The notes below the pieces were generated by a model. That model saw nothing but the letters and a program-made list of their open reading frames with translations. It was not told the DNA's origin and made no database searches. A stretch of 45,595 bases of DNA from an uncultured Spirochaetaceae bacterium (lineage in GTDB: Bacteria > Spirochaetota > Spirochaetia > Sphaerochaetales > Sphaerochaetaceae): assembly GCA_944389155.1 (NCBI GenBank), contig CALXLI010000098.1, positions 1-45,595 on the forward strand, written 5' to 3'. Both the position numbers and the translations under genes were made by a program. Of the stretch, positions 17,995-25,566 are shown in pieces (within the stretch, counting starts at the first letter, position 1; each line of letters begins with the position of its first letter).

Positions 17995-18536
17995 CACTCC
18001 TCCAAAACTATCGAATATGCGGCTTCGCGCAATGTTATCCTATTATCCATAGCCATCTTCTCTATATAGCGATGGCCTTCTTCTTCGCTCATGCCTTTCT
18101 TGAGGGAAAGCATGCATTTTGCCTTGCTTTCTATCCTCATCTCCTCGATGCGGCTTTCAAGCTTTCTTATCCTCTTCTCTGATACAGCAAGACGTTCTCT
18201 TATGGATAATCCAAGACGCAGGGCCTGGAAGAACAATGGCTTTATGATAGGTTTCTCAACGGTTATCGCATTGCTTCCTATCATGGATATGTTCTCGCTT
18301 CTTGCGAGGATTATGCATACAGCTCCTGACTCTTCTTCGATCATGTTGGCAAGTTCTGCTCCTGATTCATCAGAAAGAGGGTAGTTTATCACGACCTCAT
18401 CCCATTCCTCATCCAGGATCTTTCTCCTTGCATCTGATCCAGATAGGCATGGATAAGCCTCGAAGCCAGCCTCTTTGATAAGTGAAATCAGTCCAGAGAG
18501 GCTTTTTTCCGAGGAGGAAACAGCAAGTACCCTCAT
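17994..18536 (-). CDS. ANTAR-domain RNA-binding antiterminator with degenerate receiver
   Basis: 180 residues. The N-terminal receiver-like domain (1-115) lacks the acidic pocket: the early Asp pair is replaced by SSSE, and the phospho-acceptor position reads VVINYPL, with N51 in place of Asp. The lysine of VEKP (K95) is kept. A coiled linker (about 115-135) leads to an ANTAR domain at about 136-178: [20 protein letters not shown] and then [17 protein letters not shown] match the family consensus. ANTAR proteins bind hexaloop hairpins in nascent RNA and prevent terminator formation; versions beside glutamine synthetase genes are known in clostridia. It begins with no gap after glnA. Candidate target hairpins are at 19839-19850, 20188-20203 and 43981-43992. 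Confidence 0.88.
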   Translation of the reverse strand: MRVLAVSSSEKSLSGLISLIKEAGFEAYPCLSGSDARRKILDEEWDEVVINYPLSDESGAELANMIEEESGAVCIILARSENISMIGSNAITVEKPIIKPLFFQALRLGLSIRERLAVSEKRIRKLESRIEEMRIESKAKCMLSLKKGMSEEEGHRYIEKMAMDNRITLREAAYSIVLEE

Positions 18537-19799
18537 TTACGTCACCAGGAATTCCATATCACGGGCAGCGACTTTCGGATACCCTGATGCAGATGCTGCC
18601 TCCCAGTCCGCTTTCTTTGCGGAGATGAAGCATGAGGCAAGATGTTCGGGCAGCAATGAATGGACAAAGCTGGATCCTTCTGCCTCTTCGATTGCTTCGC
18701 TTAGGTTCTCAGGCAGCTCTTCACCTTCCTTTATCTCTGAAAGCTTCATGTTTTTCTCCAGCCCTTCCTCTGCAGCAGCTGAAAGCAGAAGCAACGCCAG
18801 ATATGGGTTTGAAGAAGGATCTGCTGAACGTATTTCTATGCGTTTGGCATTCTCTGCCTGTACCTCCGGCATCCTTAAAAGAAGACCTCTGTTCCCTGTT
18901 CCCCAGCTTATTGAGCTTGGAGCTTCAAACATACCAAGTCTGTCATATGAGTTTGCGACAGGGTTCAGGAATAGCGTTATTTCCTTGATCCTTGAAAGTA
19001 TTCCAGCGGCCATTGCTTCCTTCATTGAATCGAAAGAAGCGTTTTCAGTCCTGCATGAAAGACTGATGTGAAGACCTGAACCAGAGGCATCAAAAAGAGG
19101 CTTTGGCAGGAATGATGCATAGAGCCCAGCTCTGTTTGCAAGCATTTTTGTCGTTGACTTGAAAGTGATGAGATCATCTGCTGCCCTCATCAAAGGCTCT
19201 GGCCTGAATGTTATCTCATTCTGCCCTGGTCCTTTCTCATGATGGCTTGTATCGATATATATGCCCATCTCTTCGAGCATCAGCGATATTTCCCGCCTTA
19301 TATTCTCACCTTTATCCATAGGGGCCACATCAAGATATCCTGCAGTGTCCATCGGATTGAATGTAGGGAAGCCATTCTCATCGTTGCGGAAGAGGTAGAA
19401 CTCACACTCTGTGCCAGCGATCATCTTTATTGACTTGTCTTTCAGAGCCTTGTCCTTTTGCTTGAGAAGATATCTTGCATCGCCTTCAAAAGGAGTGAGG
19501 TCAGGATGCTTTATGCTGCAGTAAAGCCTGATTACGCTTCCATGGTCTACAGGACGCCAAGGAAGAGGCATGAGTGTTTCTGGCTCGGGAAAGAGGAGCA
19601 GGTCGGAGTCTTCGATATTCAGGAATCCTCTTATTGCTGATGCATCGAACTTAACACCCTCATCAAAGGCTCTTTCAAGAGTCGATGCTGATATCGAGAC
19701 ATTCTTGAGCTGCCCGAAGATATCACAGAATGCAAGCCGTACAAATCGTACACTGTTTTCCTTGATGTAGCTGAGTACATCACTCTTTCCGTATAGCAT
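18537..19799 (-). CDS. glnA: Glutamine synthetase, type I
   Basis: 420 residues, slightly shorter than the usual 440-470. The N-terminal beta-grasp domain (VRFVRLAFCDIFGQLKNVSI) and catalytic barrel are complete: GTECEFYLF, HHEKGPGQNEITFRP, GSGLHISLS, NPVANSYDRL and RIEIRSADPSSNPYLA supply the metal and nucleotide ligands. There is no adenylylation-type Tyr loop, consistent with a GSI-alpha enzyme. It converts glutamate and ammonia to glutamine. It is first in an operon with the ANTAR regulator and pyrG and is transcribed divergently from glnN. Its leader contains a hexaloop hairpin overlapping a terminator just before the Shine-Dalgarno GGAGGG. Confidence 0.95.
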   Translation of the reverse strand: MLYGKSDVLSYIKENSVRFVRLAFCDIFGQLKNVSISASTLERAFDEGVKFDASAIRGFLNIEDSDLLLFPEPETLMPLPWRPVDHGSVIRLYCSIKHPDLTPFEGDARYLLKQKDKALKDKSIKMIAGTECEFYLFRNDENGFPTFNPMDTAGYLDVAPMDKGENIRREISLMLEEMGIYIDTSHHEKGPGQNEITFRPEPLMRAADDLITFKSTTKMLANRAGLYASFLPKPLFDASGSGLHISLSCRTENASFDSMKEAMAAGILSRIKEITLFLNPVANSYDRLGMFEAPSSISWGTGNRGLLLRMPEVQAENAKRIEIRSADPSSNPYLALLLLSAAAEEGLEKNMKLSEIKEGEELPENLSEAIEEAEGSSFVHSLLPEHLASCFISAKKADWEAASASGYPKVAARDMEFLVT

Positions 19800-19810
19800 G
19801 ATCCCTCCAT

Positions 19811-19847
19811 AAAAAGAGAAAAAGGCGCCATAACACCTGACGCCTTT
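19811..19847 (-). terminator. Leader terminator (attenuator) of glnA
   Basis: Minus-strand stem AAAGGCGTCA (19847-19838) with TGGCGCCTTT (19830-19821), one G-U pair, a seven-base loop, then TTCTCTTTTT (19820-19811). It ends three bases before the glnA Shine-Dalgarno, and the gene upstream is divergent, so it cannot serve a preceding gene. It overlaps the hexaloop hairpin at 19839-19850. Confidence 0.85.
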
Positions 19848-19850
19848 GTC
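19839..19850 (-). promoter_or_regulatory. ANTAR-type hexaloop hairpin in the glnA leader
   Basis: Minus strand GAC-AAAGGC-GTC: a three-base-pair stem closing a six-base loop with A at position 1 and G at position 4, the ANTAR recognition pattern. Its loop and right arm are the left arm of the terminator, so only one structure can form. The stem is short; the case rests on the near-identical element in the symporter leader. Confidence 0.6.
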
Positions 19851-19856
19851 TATTTA

Positions 19857-19885
19857 AGGATAATTATTACCATTGCTCTTTTCAA
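19857..19885 (-). promoter_or_regulatory. Promoter-like block of the glnA operon
   Basis: Minus strand TTGAAA (19885-19880), 17-bp spacer, TATCCT (19862-19857). Exactly six bases separate the final CCT from the hexaloop hairpin, as in the glnN and symporter leaders. Confidence 0.5.
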
Positions 19886-20151
19886 GATTAAAGCATTCCT
19901 TATCTGAGAGTTTCTGTAAATCTTATTCTTCCATAGAGCTGGTCCGGCAGGTTGATGACAGCCAGGATCCTGCTATATTCGGCAAAACTGTGAGACAGGC
20001 AATGCCGTAACCAACCAAGGGGGCAAAAGCTGAAAAAGCCGATTCATCCTGCACTGAGGCACATAACTATGATATCAGCAGAAGAGGTGATTTCCAGTTG
20101 ACAGAGGTCCCATCATATGAACTTCTTGGAAAGATTTTCATTTCTGTACTG
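19886..20151. other. Divergent glnA-glnN intergenic core, structured, no gene assigned
   Basis: The stretch 19935-20060 is richer in GC than its surroundings. It holds a nested hairpin CGGCA...TGCCG (19980-19984 with 20003-20007) enclosing CTGT-GAG-ACAG (19988-19998), and the palindrome CAGGATCCTG near 19963. Short open frames exist on both strands, without a convincing start or ribosome-binding site. It could be an undescribed RNA element, a decayed gene or simply spacer; I find no match to a riboswitch class I know. A three-base-pair hexaloop hairpin TGC-ACTGAG-GCA at 20051-20062 fits the ANTAR loop rule but lies about 125 bases from the glnN hairpin. Confidence 0.3.
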
Positions 20152-20180
20152 TTGACTATATTCCTTTTCTTTGATAATCC
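20152..20180 (+). promoter_or_regulatory. Promoter-like block of glnN
   Basis: TTGACT (20152-20157), 17-bp spacer, TAATCC (20175-20180) plus T. Six bases separate the CCT from the hexaloop hairpin, matching the glnA and symporter leaders. GATAAT at 20173-20178 is an alternative -10 with a 15-bp spacer. Confidence 0.5.
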
Positions 20181-20187
20181 TATGAAC

Positions 20188-20203
20188 ACAACAAGGGTGT
20201 TGT
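20188..20203 (+). promoter_or_regulatory. ANTAR-type hexaloop hairpin in the glnN leader
   Basis: ACAAC-AAGGGT-GTTGT: a perfect five-base-pair stem with a six-base loop, A at position 1 and G at position 4. Bases 20193-20203 are also the left arm of the terminator at 20193-20225, so hairpin and terminator exclude each other. This is the arrangement of ANTAR antitermination (hairpin P2). Confidence 0.7.
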
Positions 20204-20233
20204 AGCTATATGCTATAGCACCCTTTTTATTTT
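20193..20233 (+). terminator. Leader terminator (attenuator) of glnN
   Basis: A 14-base-pair stem, AAGGGTGTTGTAGC (20193-20206) with GCTATAGCACCCTT (20212-20225), two G-U pairs and a TATAT loop, followed by TTTATTTT. The glnN Shine-Dalgarno starts three bases after the U-tract. The upstream gene is divergent, so the terminator can only control glnN. Confidence 0.9.
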
Positions 20234-20245
20234 CCAGGAGGAAAT

Positions 20246-22336
20246 ATGGAGACTGTGTCAGATTATTTTGGCTCAATGGTGTTTAACGATGAGGTGATGA
20301 AGGAGAGGCTTCCTAAAGATGTGTATAAGACCCTCAGGCGTACTGTTGATGAAGGGAAGGACCTGGATATCAACGTGGCTAACAGCGTTGCCAATGCTAT
20401 GAAGAACTGGGCGCTCGAGAAGGGGTGCACACATTATACCCATTGGTTCCAGCCAATGACTGGGATAACTGCTGAGAAACATGAGGCTTTTATATCTCCA
20501 GCTCCAGGTGGAAAGGTGCTGCTGGAATTCTCTGGAAAGGAACTTATCAAGGGTGAGCCTGACGCATCATCATTCCCTTCGGGGGGGCTTCGTGCAACAT
20601 TTGAAGCACGTGGATATACTGCATGGGATCCTACAAGCTATGCATTCATCAAGGATGGTACGCTCTGCATCCCTACAGCTTTCTGCTCATATTCCGGTGA
20701 AGTGCTGGATAAGAAGACTCCGCTTCTCAGAAGCATGGAGGCTATATCAGATGAAGCTGTGAAGATCCTTCATCTTTTCGGAATAACAGATGTAAAGAGG
20801 GTAAATACGACTGTTGGACCAGAGCAGGAGTATTTCCTCATCGACAAGAAGGACTTTGCGAAGAGAAAGGACCTCATCTATACAGGACGCACTCTTCTTG
20901 GTGCGCGTGCACCTAAAGGACAGGAAATGGAGGACCATTATTTCGGAGCTTTGAAGACAAGGGTATCTGAATATATGCAGGACCTTGATAAGGAGCTTTG
21001 GAAGCTTGGCGTATATGCAAAGACATCCCACAACGAGGTCGCACCATCACAGCACGAGCTTGCTCCAGTATTCACCACAGCCAATATCGCAGTGGATAAC
21101 AACCAGCTTACAATGGAGATAATGAAGAAGGTCGCAGAACGTCATGGCTTCGTATGCCTCCTGCATGAAAAACCGTTTGCAGGCGTAAACGGCTCAGGAA
21201 AGCACAATAACTGGGCTATTTCCACAGATACCGGCAAGAACCTTCTCGATCCAGGTGATAATCCGAAAGACAATGCTGTATTCCTCCTTTTCATAAGCGC
21301 GGTCATAAAAGCTGTTGATGAGTATCAGGATCTGATAAGGATGAGTGCGGCATCAGCTGGAAATGACCACAGGCTTGGTGCTAACGAGGCGCCTCCTGCT
21401 ATTGTTTCCATGTTCCTTGGAGATGAGCTGACAGAGATTCTTGAATCAATAGCTTCCGGCAAGGCTACAAGCGGAAAGAGCAAGGAGCAGATGAAGCTTG
21501 GCGTTCATGTACTTCCTGTATTCCCGAAGGATACGACTGATAGGAACAGGACAAGCCCATTTGCCTTCACCGGCAATAAGTTTGAGTTCAGGATGCTTGG
21601 ATCTTCATTCTCAGTTGCTGGACCGAATACAGTTCTCAACACAGCTGTTGCAAAGGAGCTTAAGGAGTTCTATTCCGAACTATCCGGTGCAAAGGATCTG
21701 GACGCAGCCGTAACGGAAATCGTAAGAAAGACATATAACGAGCATAAGAGAATCATATTCAATGGCAACAACTATTCAGATGAGTGGGTTGCGGAAGCTG
21801 AGAAGAGGGGACTGATGAACCTCAGATGCTCTCCGGATGCTTATGATACTCTGATCTCTCCTAAGAACATCTCTGTATTCGAGGAGTTCGGAATCTATTC
21901 TTCGGTTGAGCTTCATTCCCGTTACGAGATTCTCAATGAAGAGTATTCGAAGACGATACATATCGAGGCTTTGACACTTATAGATATGATAAACCGTCAG
22001 GTCCTTCCTGCCGTGTTTGGATATGCAAATGAAATTGCAGCTGGCATAGCTACCAAGAAGCAGGTTCTTCCCGAGATGTCATTTGATGCAGAGACAGACA
22101 GGCTTGCAAAGATTGAATCTTTTGCCTCTGAGCTTCACAGAGCAACCGAAGAGCTTGATAAGGCAGTTGTCCTTTCAGGTGAAAGGGAAGGATCGGCCCT
22201 TGCTCATTACTCACACAATGAGATAATTCCTGCAATGGAAGAGGTCAGGAAATATGCTGATGAGCTTGAGCTGATCGTAGGACAGAAGAACTGGCCGTAT
22301 CCAACATATGGTGAGATGCTTTTCTATATAGATTAA
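20246..22336 (+). CDS. glnN: Glutamine synthetase, type III
   Basis: 696 residues, the expected length for the large GSIII class. Signatures include FPSGGLRATFEARGYTAWDP, TVGPEQEYFLID, TSHNEVAPSQHELAPVF, KPFAGVNGSGKHNNW and GNDHRLGANEAPPA, giving the complete active site. It makes glutamine and is typically induced under nitrogen limitation in Bacteroides and clostridia. It is monocistronic, with AGGAGG before ATG 20246, its own terminator at 22361-22391, and a leader with the hexaloop/terminator switch. The window therefore has two unrelated glutamine synthetases with the same leader logic, divergently transcribed from a 446-bp region. Confidence 0.97.
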   Translation: METVSDYFGSMVFNDEVMKERLPKDVYKTLRRTVDEGKDLDINVANSVANAMKNWALEKGCTHYTHWFQPMTGITAEKHEAFISPAPGGKVLLEFSGKELIKGEPDASSFPSGGLRATFEARGYTAWDPTSYAFIKDGTLCIPTAFCSYSGEVLDKKTPLLRSMEAISDEAVKILHLFGITDVKRVNTTVGPEQEYFLIDKKDFAKRKDLIYTGRTLLGARAPKGQEMEDHYFGALKTRVSEYMQDLDKELWKLGVYAKTSHNEVAPSQHELAPVFTTANIAVDNNQLTMEIMKKVAERHGFVCLLHEKPFAGVNGSGKHNNWAISTDTGKNLLDPGDNPKDNAVFLLFISAVIKAVDEYQDLIRMSAASAGNDHRLGANEAPPAIVSMFLGDELTEILESIASGKATSGKSKEQMKLGVHVLPVFPKDTTDRNRTSPFAFTGNKFEFRMLGSSFSVAGPNTVLNTAVAKELKEFYSELSGAKDLDAAVTEIVRKTYNEHKRIIFNGNNYSDEWVAEAEKRGLMNLRCSPDAYDTLISPKNISVFEEFGIYSSVELHSRYEILNEEYSKTIHIEALTLIDMINRQVLPAVFGYANEIAAGIATKKQVLPEMSFDAETDRLAKIESFASELHRATEELDKAVVLSGEREGSALAHYSHNEIIPAMEEVRKYADELELIVGQKNWPYPTYGEMLFYID

Positions 22337-22360
22337 TTACCTCCAGAAGTTTCTTTTCCT

Positions 22361-22391
22361 GGGACTGCCTGAAAGGGTGGTCCCTTTTCTT
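22361..22391 (+). terminator. Intrinsic terminator of glnN
   Basis: GGGAC (22361-22365) pairs with GTCCC (22380-22384), with additional inner pairing, followed by TTTTCTT. It lies 24 bp after the glnN stop codon. Confidence 0.75.
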
Positions 22392-22423
22392 ATGTATGAT
22401 GGGCATATCGCGTATCTATGAAC

Positions 22424-22850
22424 TAAAAGACCGCTGCGGGAGTTGCAGTGCTTACCGCTAGCTGAACACCAAGGGTGTCCATCGTGAGGTGGAATCTGAA
22501 GGAAGGTGCAGGCAAAGCCACGGGCTTATATCGAGAGAGGCATCTCTGGATGGATGAGGGTGCATTACAGGCCGAAATCCAACACTGCACGGAATCCAAG
22601 GATGCAAATGGCACAGGTTATATGAGATACGGGACTTACCCAGTGAGGTCTCACCGGTGCCGAGGCTGCAACATAGCCTAAGACAGTATAGCAACAGCGA
22701 ACGGTGAGAAGTCAGCAGCGGCAATAGTGCTTCCGGGAGATGGTACGGAGGGAAGGGCCGAAACAGAGTCGGGCCGAGTACCAAAAGGAGTACCGATGCA
22801 GGATAGCAGGAATCAATATATTGTGAATTCGTCACCAAAACTTAACTGAT
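22424..22850 (+). mobile_element. Group II intron remnant (5' RNA part, reverse-transcriptase ORF deleted)
   Basis: The segment reads like the 5' domains of a bacterial group II intron. CACCAAGGGTGTCCATCGTG followed by AGGTGGAATCTGAAGGAAG is a conserved domain I stretch. GTGAGAAGTCAGCAGCGGCA near 22703 is the conserved stretch just upstream of an intron-encoded protein. A start-like ATG at 22796 opens a frame that stops after 17 codons instead of continuing into a reverse transcriptase/maturase. Domain V and the 3' end are not found. Boundaries are approximate; 22392-22423 shows nothing else. Such debris marks a past insertion next to the glnN terminator, a usual landing site for one intron class. 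Confidence 0.7.
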
Positions 22851-22934
22851 ATGATGTGACCTCTTGTTAAGCTGTCTTGCAACCGCACCACCAATATCAG
22901 TATGTGGCAGTTTCATTGCAATGCTTTTTAACAT
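22842..22934 (-). other. Possible 30-codon ORF or gene remnant
   Basis: Directly after the ATPase stop on the minus strand, ATG 22934 opens a 30-codon frame (contains AMKLPHTDIGGAVARQLNKR) ending at 22842, at the edge of the intron remnant. Its composition looks coding, but I recognise no family and see no Shine-Dalgarno. It may be the beginning of a gene cut by the intron event. Confidence 0.25.
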
Positions 22935-22935
22935 G

Positions 22936-24237
22936 TCAGCTATCAATAGCTTTTTCATCAAGGAGGAACTCCTCTATTCCGATATAAAATATCCCCTGCT
23001 CATCATACCAAGGGATAATCCCATCTTTGACAACTACAATCTTCTTGAAGGAGTCCTCCACTCTGTTCAGGGAATTAGTCTCCTGAATTCTTTTTCTCTC
23101 ATCATCTACGGAGAGGGCAGATTGGATGTAGTAACGTTTGCTCCCCTTGTTCGCAACGAAGTCTATCTCCAGCTGAGTGCGGATCTTCTTTCCATTTCCA
23201 TCTTTTGAATTGTATTCGACCACACCTACATCGACATCAAAACCTCTTGCTATAAGCTCATTGTAGATGATGTTCTCCATTATGTGATTCTCTTCCTGCT
23301 GTCTGAAATTCAGCCTTGCATTTCTTAGTCCAACATCGGAAAAGTAGTATTTAAGAGGTGTCTCTATATATTTCTTCCCCTTGATATCATAACGGCAAGC
23401 CTTTGACAGAATGAAAGCATCAATGAAACAGTCAAGATATCTATTGATCGTATTTGCATTGATCTGCACATGCTTAACACTCTGGAAAGTATTCGAGAGC
23501 TTTGTCGGATTTGTAAGCGAACCAACGGAGGATGATATGATATTCAAGAGATCCTCAAGGATTGATTTGTCATTCAGTATACGATTACGCTCCAGAACAT
23601 CCTTGATATATACGTTCTCAAAAAGATCTTTGAGGTATTTGCTCTTATCCTCATGGTTCTTTAAATATAGCACATAAGGCATCCCTCCATATGTAAGATA
23701 CTCTCTCCATGCATATCTTTTTTCTCCATCAAAAGCATCATGGAATTCCTTGTATGAGAGGGGAAGTACGTGTATCTCATCGCCACGCCCTCTGAATTCA
23801 GTCAATATGTCGGAAGAGAGCATGTGCGAATTGCTTCCAGTGACGTAGAGGTCGACATTCTTCAGCTTCATCAGGCCGAGGATTGCATCGATAAAGCCTA
23901 TCCTGGCACCCCTTTCATCAAGATATGGATTCTTTATGTCCTTGACGAACTGGATCTCATCAAGAAAGACATAGAATCTCCCACTCTTATCAGATACTTT
24001 AGTTCGTATATATGCATCAAGCTCAAGCGGATTGCGGTATCTTGCGTTTGCAGCCTCATCCAATGCAAGCTCGATAATGTTCTCATCTGCAATTCCGATT
24101 GAGTTCAGATATGAATGATACAGATTGAAAAGCAGGAAAGACTTGCCACACCTTCTTATGCCAGTGATTACTTTGACCATTCCATTATCTTTCTTTGAAA
24201 TGAGCTTATCTAGATAATGCCTGCGTTCAATAATCAT
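22936..24237 (-). CDS. AAA ATPase with C-terminal DUF4143 domain
   Basis: 433 residues. Walker A is GIRRCGKS near residue 24, Walker B YVFLDEIQFV near residue 97, then VTGSNSHMLSSDILTEFRGR and LPLSYKEFHDAF, the classic order for AAA_14. DUF4143 follows, with QLEIDFVANKGSKRYYIQSA as its nuclease-like core. The start is ATG 24237: GAGGAG lies 7 bases upstream, and the family N-terminus MIIERRHYLDKL begins there. An in-frame extension to 24360 runs through the promoter and repeats and is rejected. It is a distant relative of the 242-1573 protein. Role unknown; possibly linked to mobile or defence regions given the intron debris alongside. Confidence 0.85.
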   Translation of the reverse strand: MIIERRHYLDKLISKKDNGMVKVITGIRRCGKSFLLFNLYHSYLNSIGIADENIIELALDEAANARYRNPLELDAYIRTKVSDKSGRFYVFLDEIQFVKDIKNPYLDERGARIGFIDAILGLMKLKNVDLYVTGSNSHMLSSDILTEFRGRGDEIHVLPLSYKEFHDAFDGEKRYAWREYLTYGGMPYVLYLKNHEDKSKYLKDLFENVYIKDVLERNRILNDKSILEDLLNIISSSVGSLTNPTKLSNTFQSVKHVQINANTINRYLDCFIDAFILSKACRYDIKGKKYIETPLKYYFSDVGLRNARLNFRQQEENHIMENIIYNELIARGFDVDVGVVEYNSKDGNGKKIRTQLEIDFVANKGSKRYYIQSALSVDDERKRIQETNSLNRVEDSFKKIVVVKDGIIPWYDEQGIFYIGIEEFLLDEKAIDS

Positions 24238-24277
24238 TTTGCAACTCCTCTGCAAACAATGCATTTTTTTTGTGCCA

Positions 24278-24375
24278 ATCCGCATTTTCAGTTCAAGTAA
24301 ATTATAGCATATCATTCTAGAATGGCAATATTGCCAAAATATTTTATCACCTATCCGCATTTTTAATTCGACTTA
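24278..24375 (-). promoter_or_regulatory. Promoter with flanking direct repeats and palindromes before the ATPase gene
   Basis: Minus strand TTGCCA (24328-24323), 16-bp spacer, TATAAT (24306-24301). The -35 lies within the perfect palindrome GGCAATATTGCC (24324-24335), and the spacer holds ATTCTAGAAT, a second palindrome. Two near-identical copies of a ~22-bp sequence starting ATCCGCATTTT on the plus strand lie at 24278-24300 and 24353-24375, one on each side of the promoter, 75 bp apart. Confidence 0.65.
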
Positions 24376-24732
24376 CTTGTTTGATGCACCAAGGATGCTG
24401 TAAGCCGTAAGATGAAGGAGTCATGGAGTACTGGCCATGCACTGGTAATTGGGAACTTGAGAGTGCAAAATTTGAATGTCATTCTGAGGCTCATTGCATA
24501 AATTGAAGCATGTGATGCTGTTGTGCACAGTATGAAATCCAATTGCTCATTAACGAAAGCTGTTCCCCTATGGAAATGCCTTTTTGGGCATATCTTTCTG
24601 GATTGTAATGTCTCATAGGTAAGATTTATTGTGCTAAAAGTCTAAAGACGGGATAATAAATTTGGTTATACTCACCCTAAGCAACTTGAGAATATCCTGT
24701 AAAACTTCTCTGTTAGGTAATATTATAAGAGC
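24376..24732. other. Intergenic stretch without a recognised gene
   Basis: About 357 bp between divergent genes. It contains a weak hairpin ATGCC-TTTTTG-GGCAT (24576-24591) followed by ATCTTTCT, which could be a plus-strand terminator, and AT-rich sequence before the epimerase gene. No coding frame of interest and no clear promoter are seen. It may be debris from the same rearrangements as the intron remnant. Confidence 0.3.
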
Positions 24733-25566
24733 ATGGTAGAAATTCATGCTGGAAACATAAAACTCATTGCTGATCCTGACGATGGTATGACAGTTACCTC
24801 ACTTCTTTATAAAGGAATGGAGACAATAGAAGCTGATGAAGAGAGGAAGAGAGCTGGTTCAACTTACGGTATTCCTATTCTTTTCCCTACGCCTAACAGG
24901 GTGAGTGGAGACGCATATACGTTCAACGGGAAGACCGTGCAGGGCGTTATGCATGGCAATCTCAGGCATTCAGTGTTCACGATTGCAGATAAGGAACCAG
25001 GAAAGGTGAAGGCGGTCCTTCCGTTCGATGCATTAGGGGAGTGCTTCCCATATGAAGGAGAGTTCGCACTGATTCTCTCTATCGCTGATGATTCTGTCAT
25101 ATGGGATATCTCTGTTGCAAACAAAGGAAATGAGATGCTCTCGTTTGGCCTTGCGCTTCATCCATTCTTCTGCAAGAGAGAGGGAATGGTTTTCTCATCA
25201 ACCATTGAGTATGAGATGGAAGCTGGCAGCGATAAGATCCCGACTGGCAGATGGTGGAGAACGGATTTTGGCATGGAGAAAAAGGCTGATGGCATCGATA
25301 CTGATACAGTCTTCTTTTCTGATAGCTCAATAAGAAGCGTGCTTTCATCGCCCGATTATTCAATCACGATTGCAGGAAGCCCTGATTTCAACCATGCAGT
25401 GGTCTTCACCTCACCAGAGCGTTCTTTTATATGCGTTGAGCCTCAGACCTGTTCGACTGATGCCCATAATATGTACAGCAAAGGCTTTGTGAAGGAGTCA
25501 GGCCTTATAATTGTCCCGCCTCATTCATCCCATGATCTTTGGGTGAAGATGGCATTTGGATCATAA
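24733..25566 (+). CDS. Aldose 1-epimerase family protein
   Basis: 277 residues of the GalM-like galactose-mutarotase fold: PILFPTPNRVSGDAYTFNGK near residue 48, VMHGNLRHSVF with the catalytic-type histidine, GLALHPFF with the second, and the ICVEPQTCSTDAHNMYSKG segment near the C-terminus. It probably interconverts sugar anomers in the cytoplasm, helping the importer systems around it. The Shine-Dalgarno before ATG 24733 is weak. Its last 62 bases overlap the 3' end of the convergent sensor-kinase gene. Confidence 0.83.
   Translation: MVEIHAGNIKLIADPDDGMTVTSLLYKGMETIEADEERKRAGSTYGIPILFPTPNRVSGDAYTFNGKTVQGVMHGNLRHSVFTIADKEPGKVKAVLPFDALGECFPYEGEFALILSIADDSVIWDISVANKGNEMLSFGLALHPFFCKREGMVFSSTIEYEMEAGSDKIPTGRWWRTDFGMEKKADGIDTDTVFFSDSSIRSVLSSPDYSITIAGSPDFNHAVVFTSPERSFICVEPQTCSTDAHNMYSKGFVKESGLIIVPPHSSHDLWVKMAFGS

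Noticed and set aside
19950-19985. Cobalamin-riboswitch-like string (AGCCAGGATCCTGC) between glnA and glnN
   Set aside because: Only a short piece resembles the conserved core and the other conserved blocks are not found in the required order on either strand.
22464-22484. An ACACC-AAG-GGTGT hairpin resembling the ANTAR elements
   Set aside because: It is part of the conserved domain I sequence of the group II intron remnant, has a three-base loop rather than a hexaloop, and no terminator overlaps it.
24238-24360. N-terminal extension of the second AAA ATPase by 41 residues
   Set aside because: It would be translated from the promoter and repeat region. The family N-terminus and ribosome-binding site place the start at 24237.
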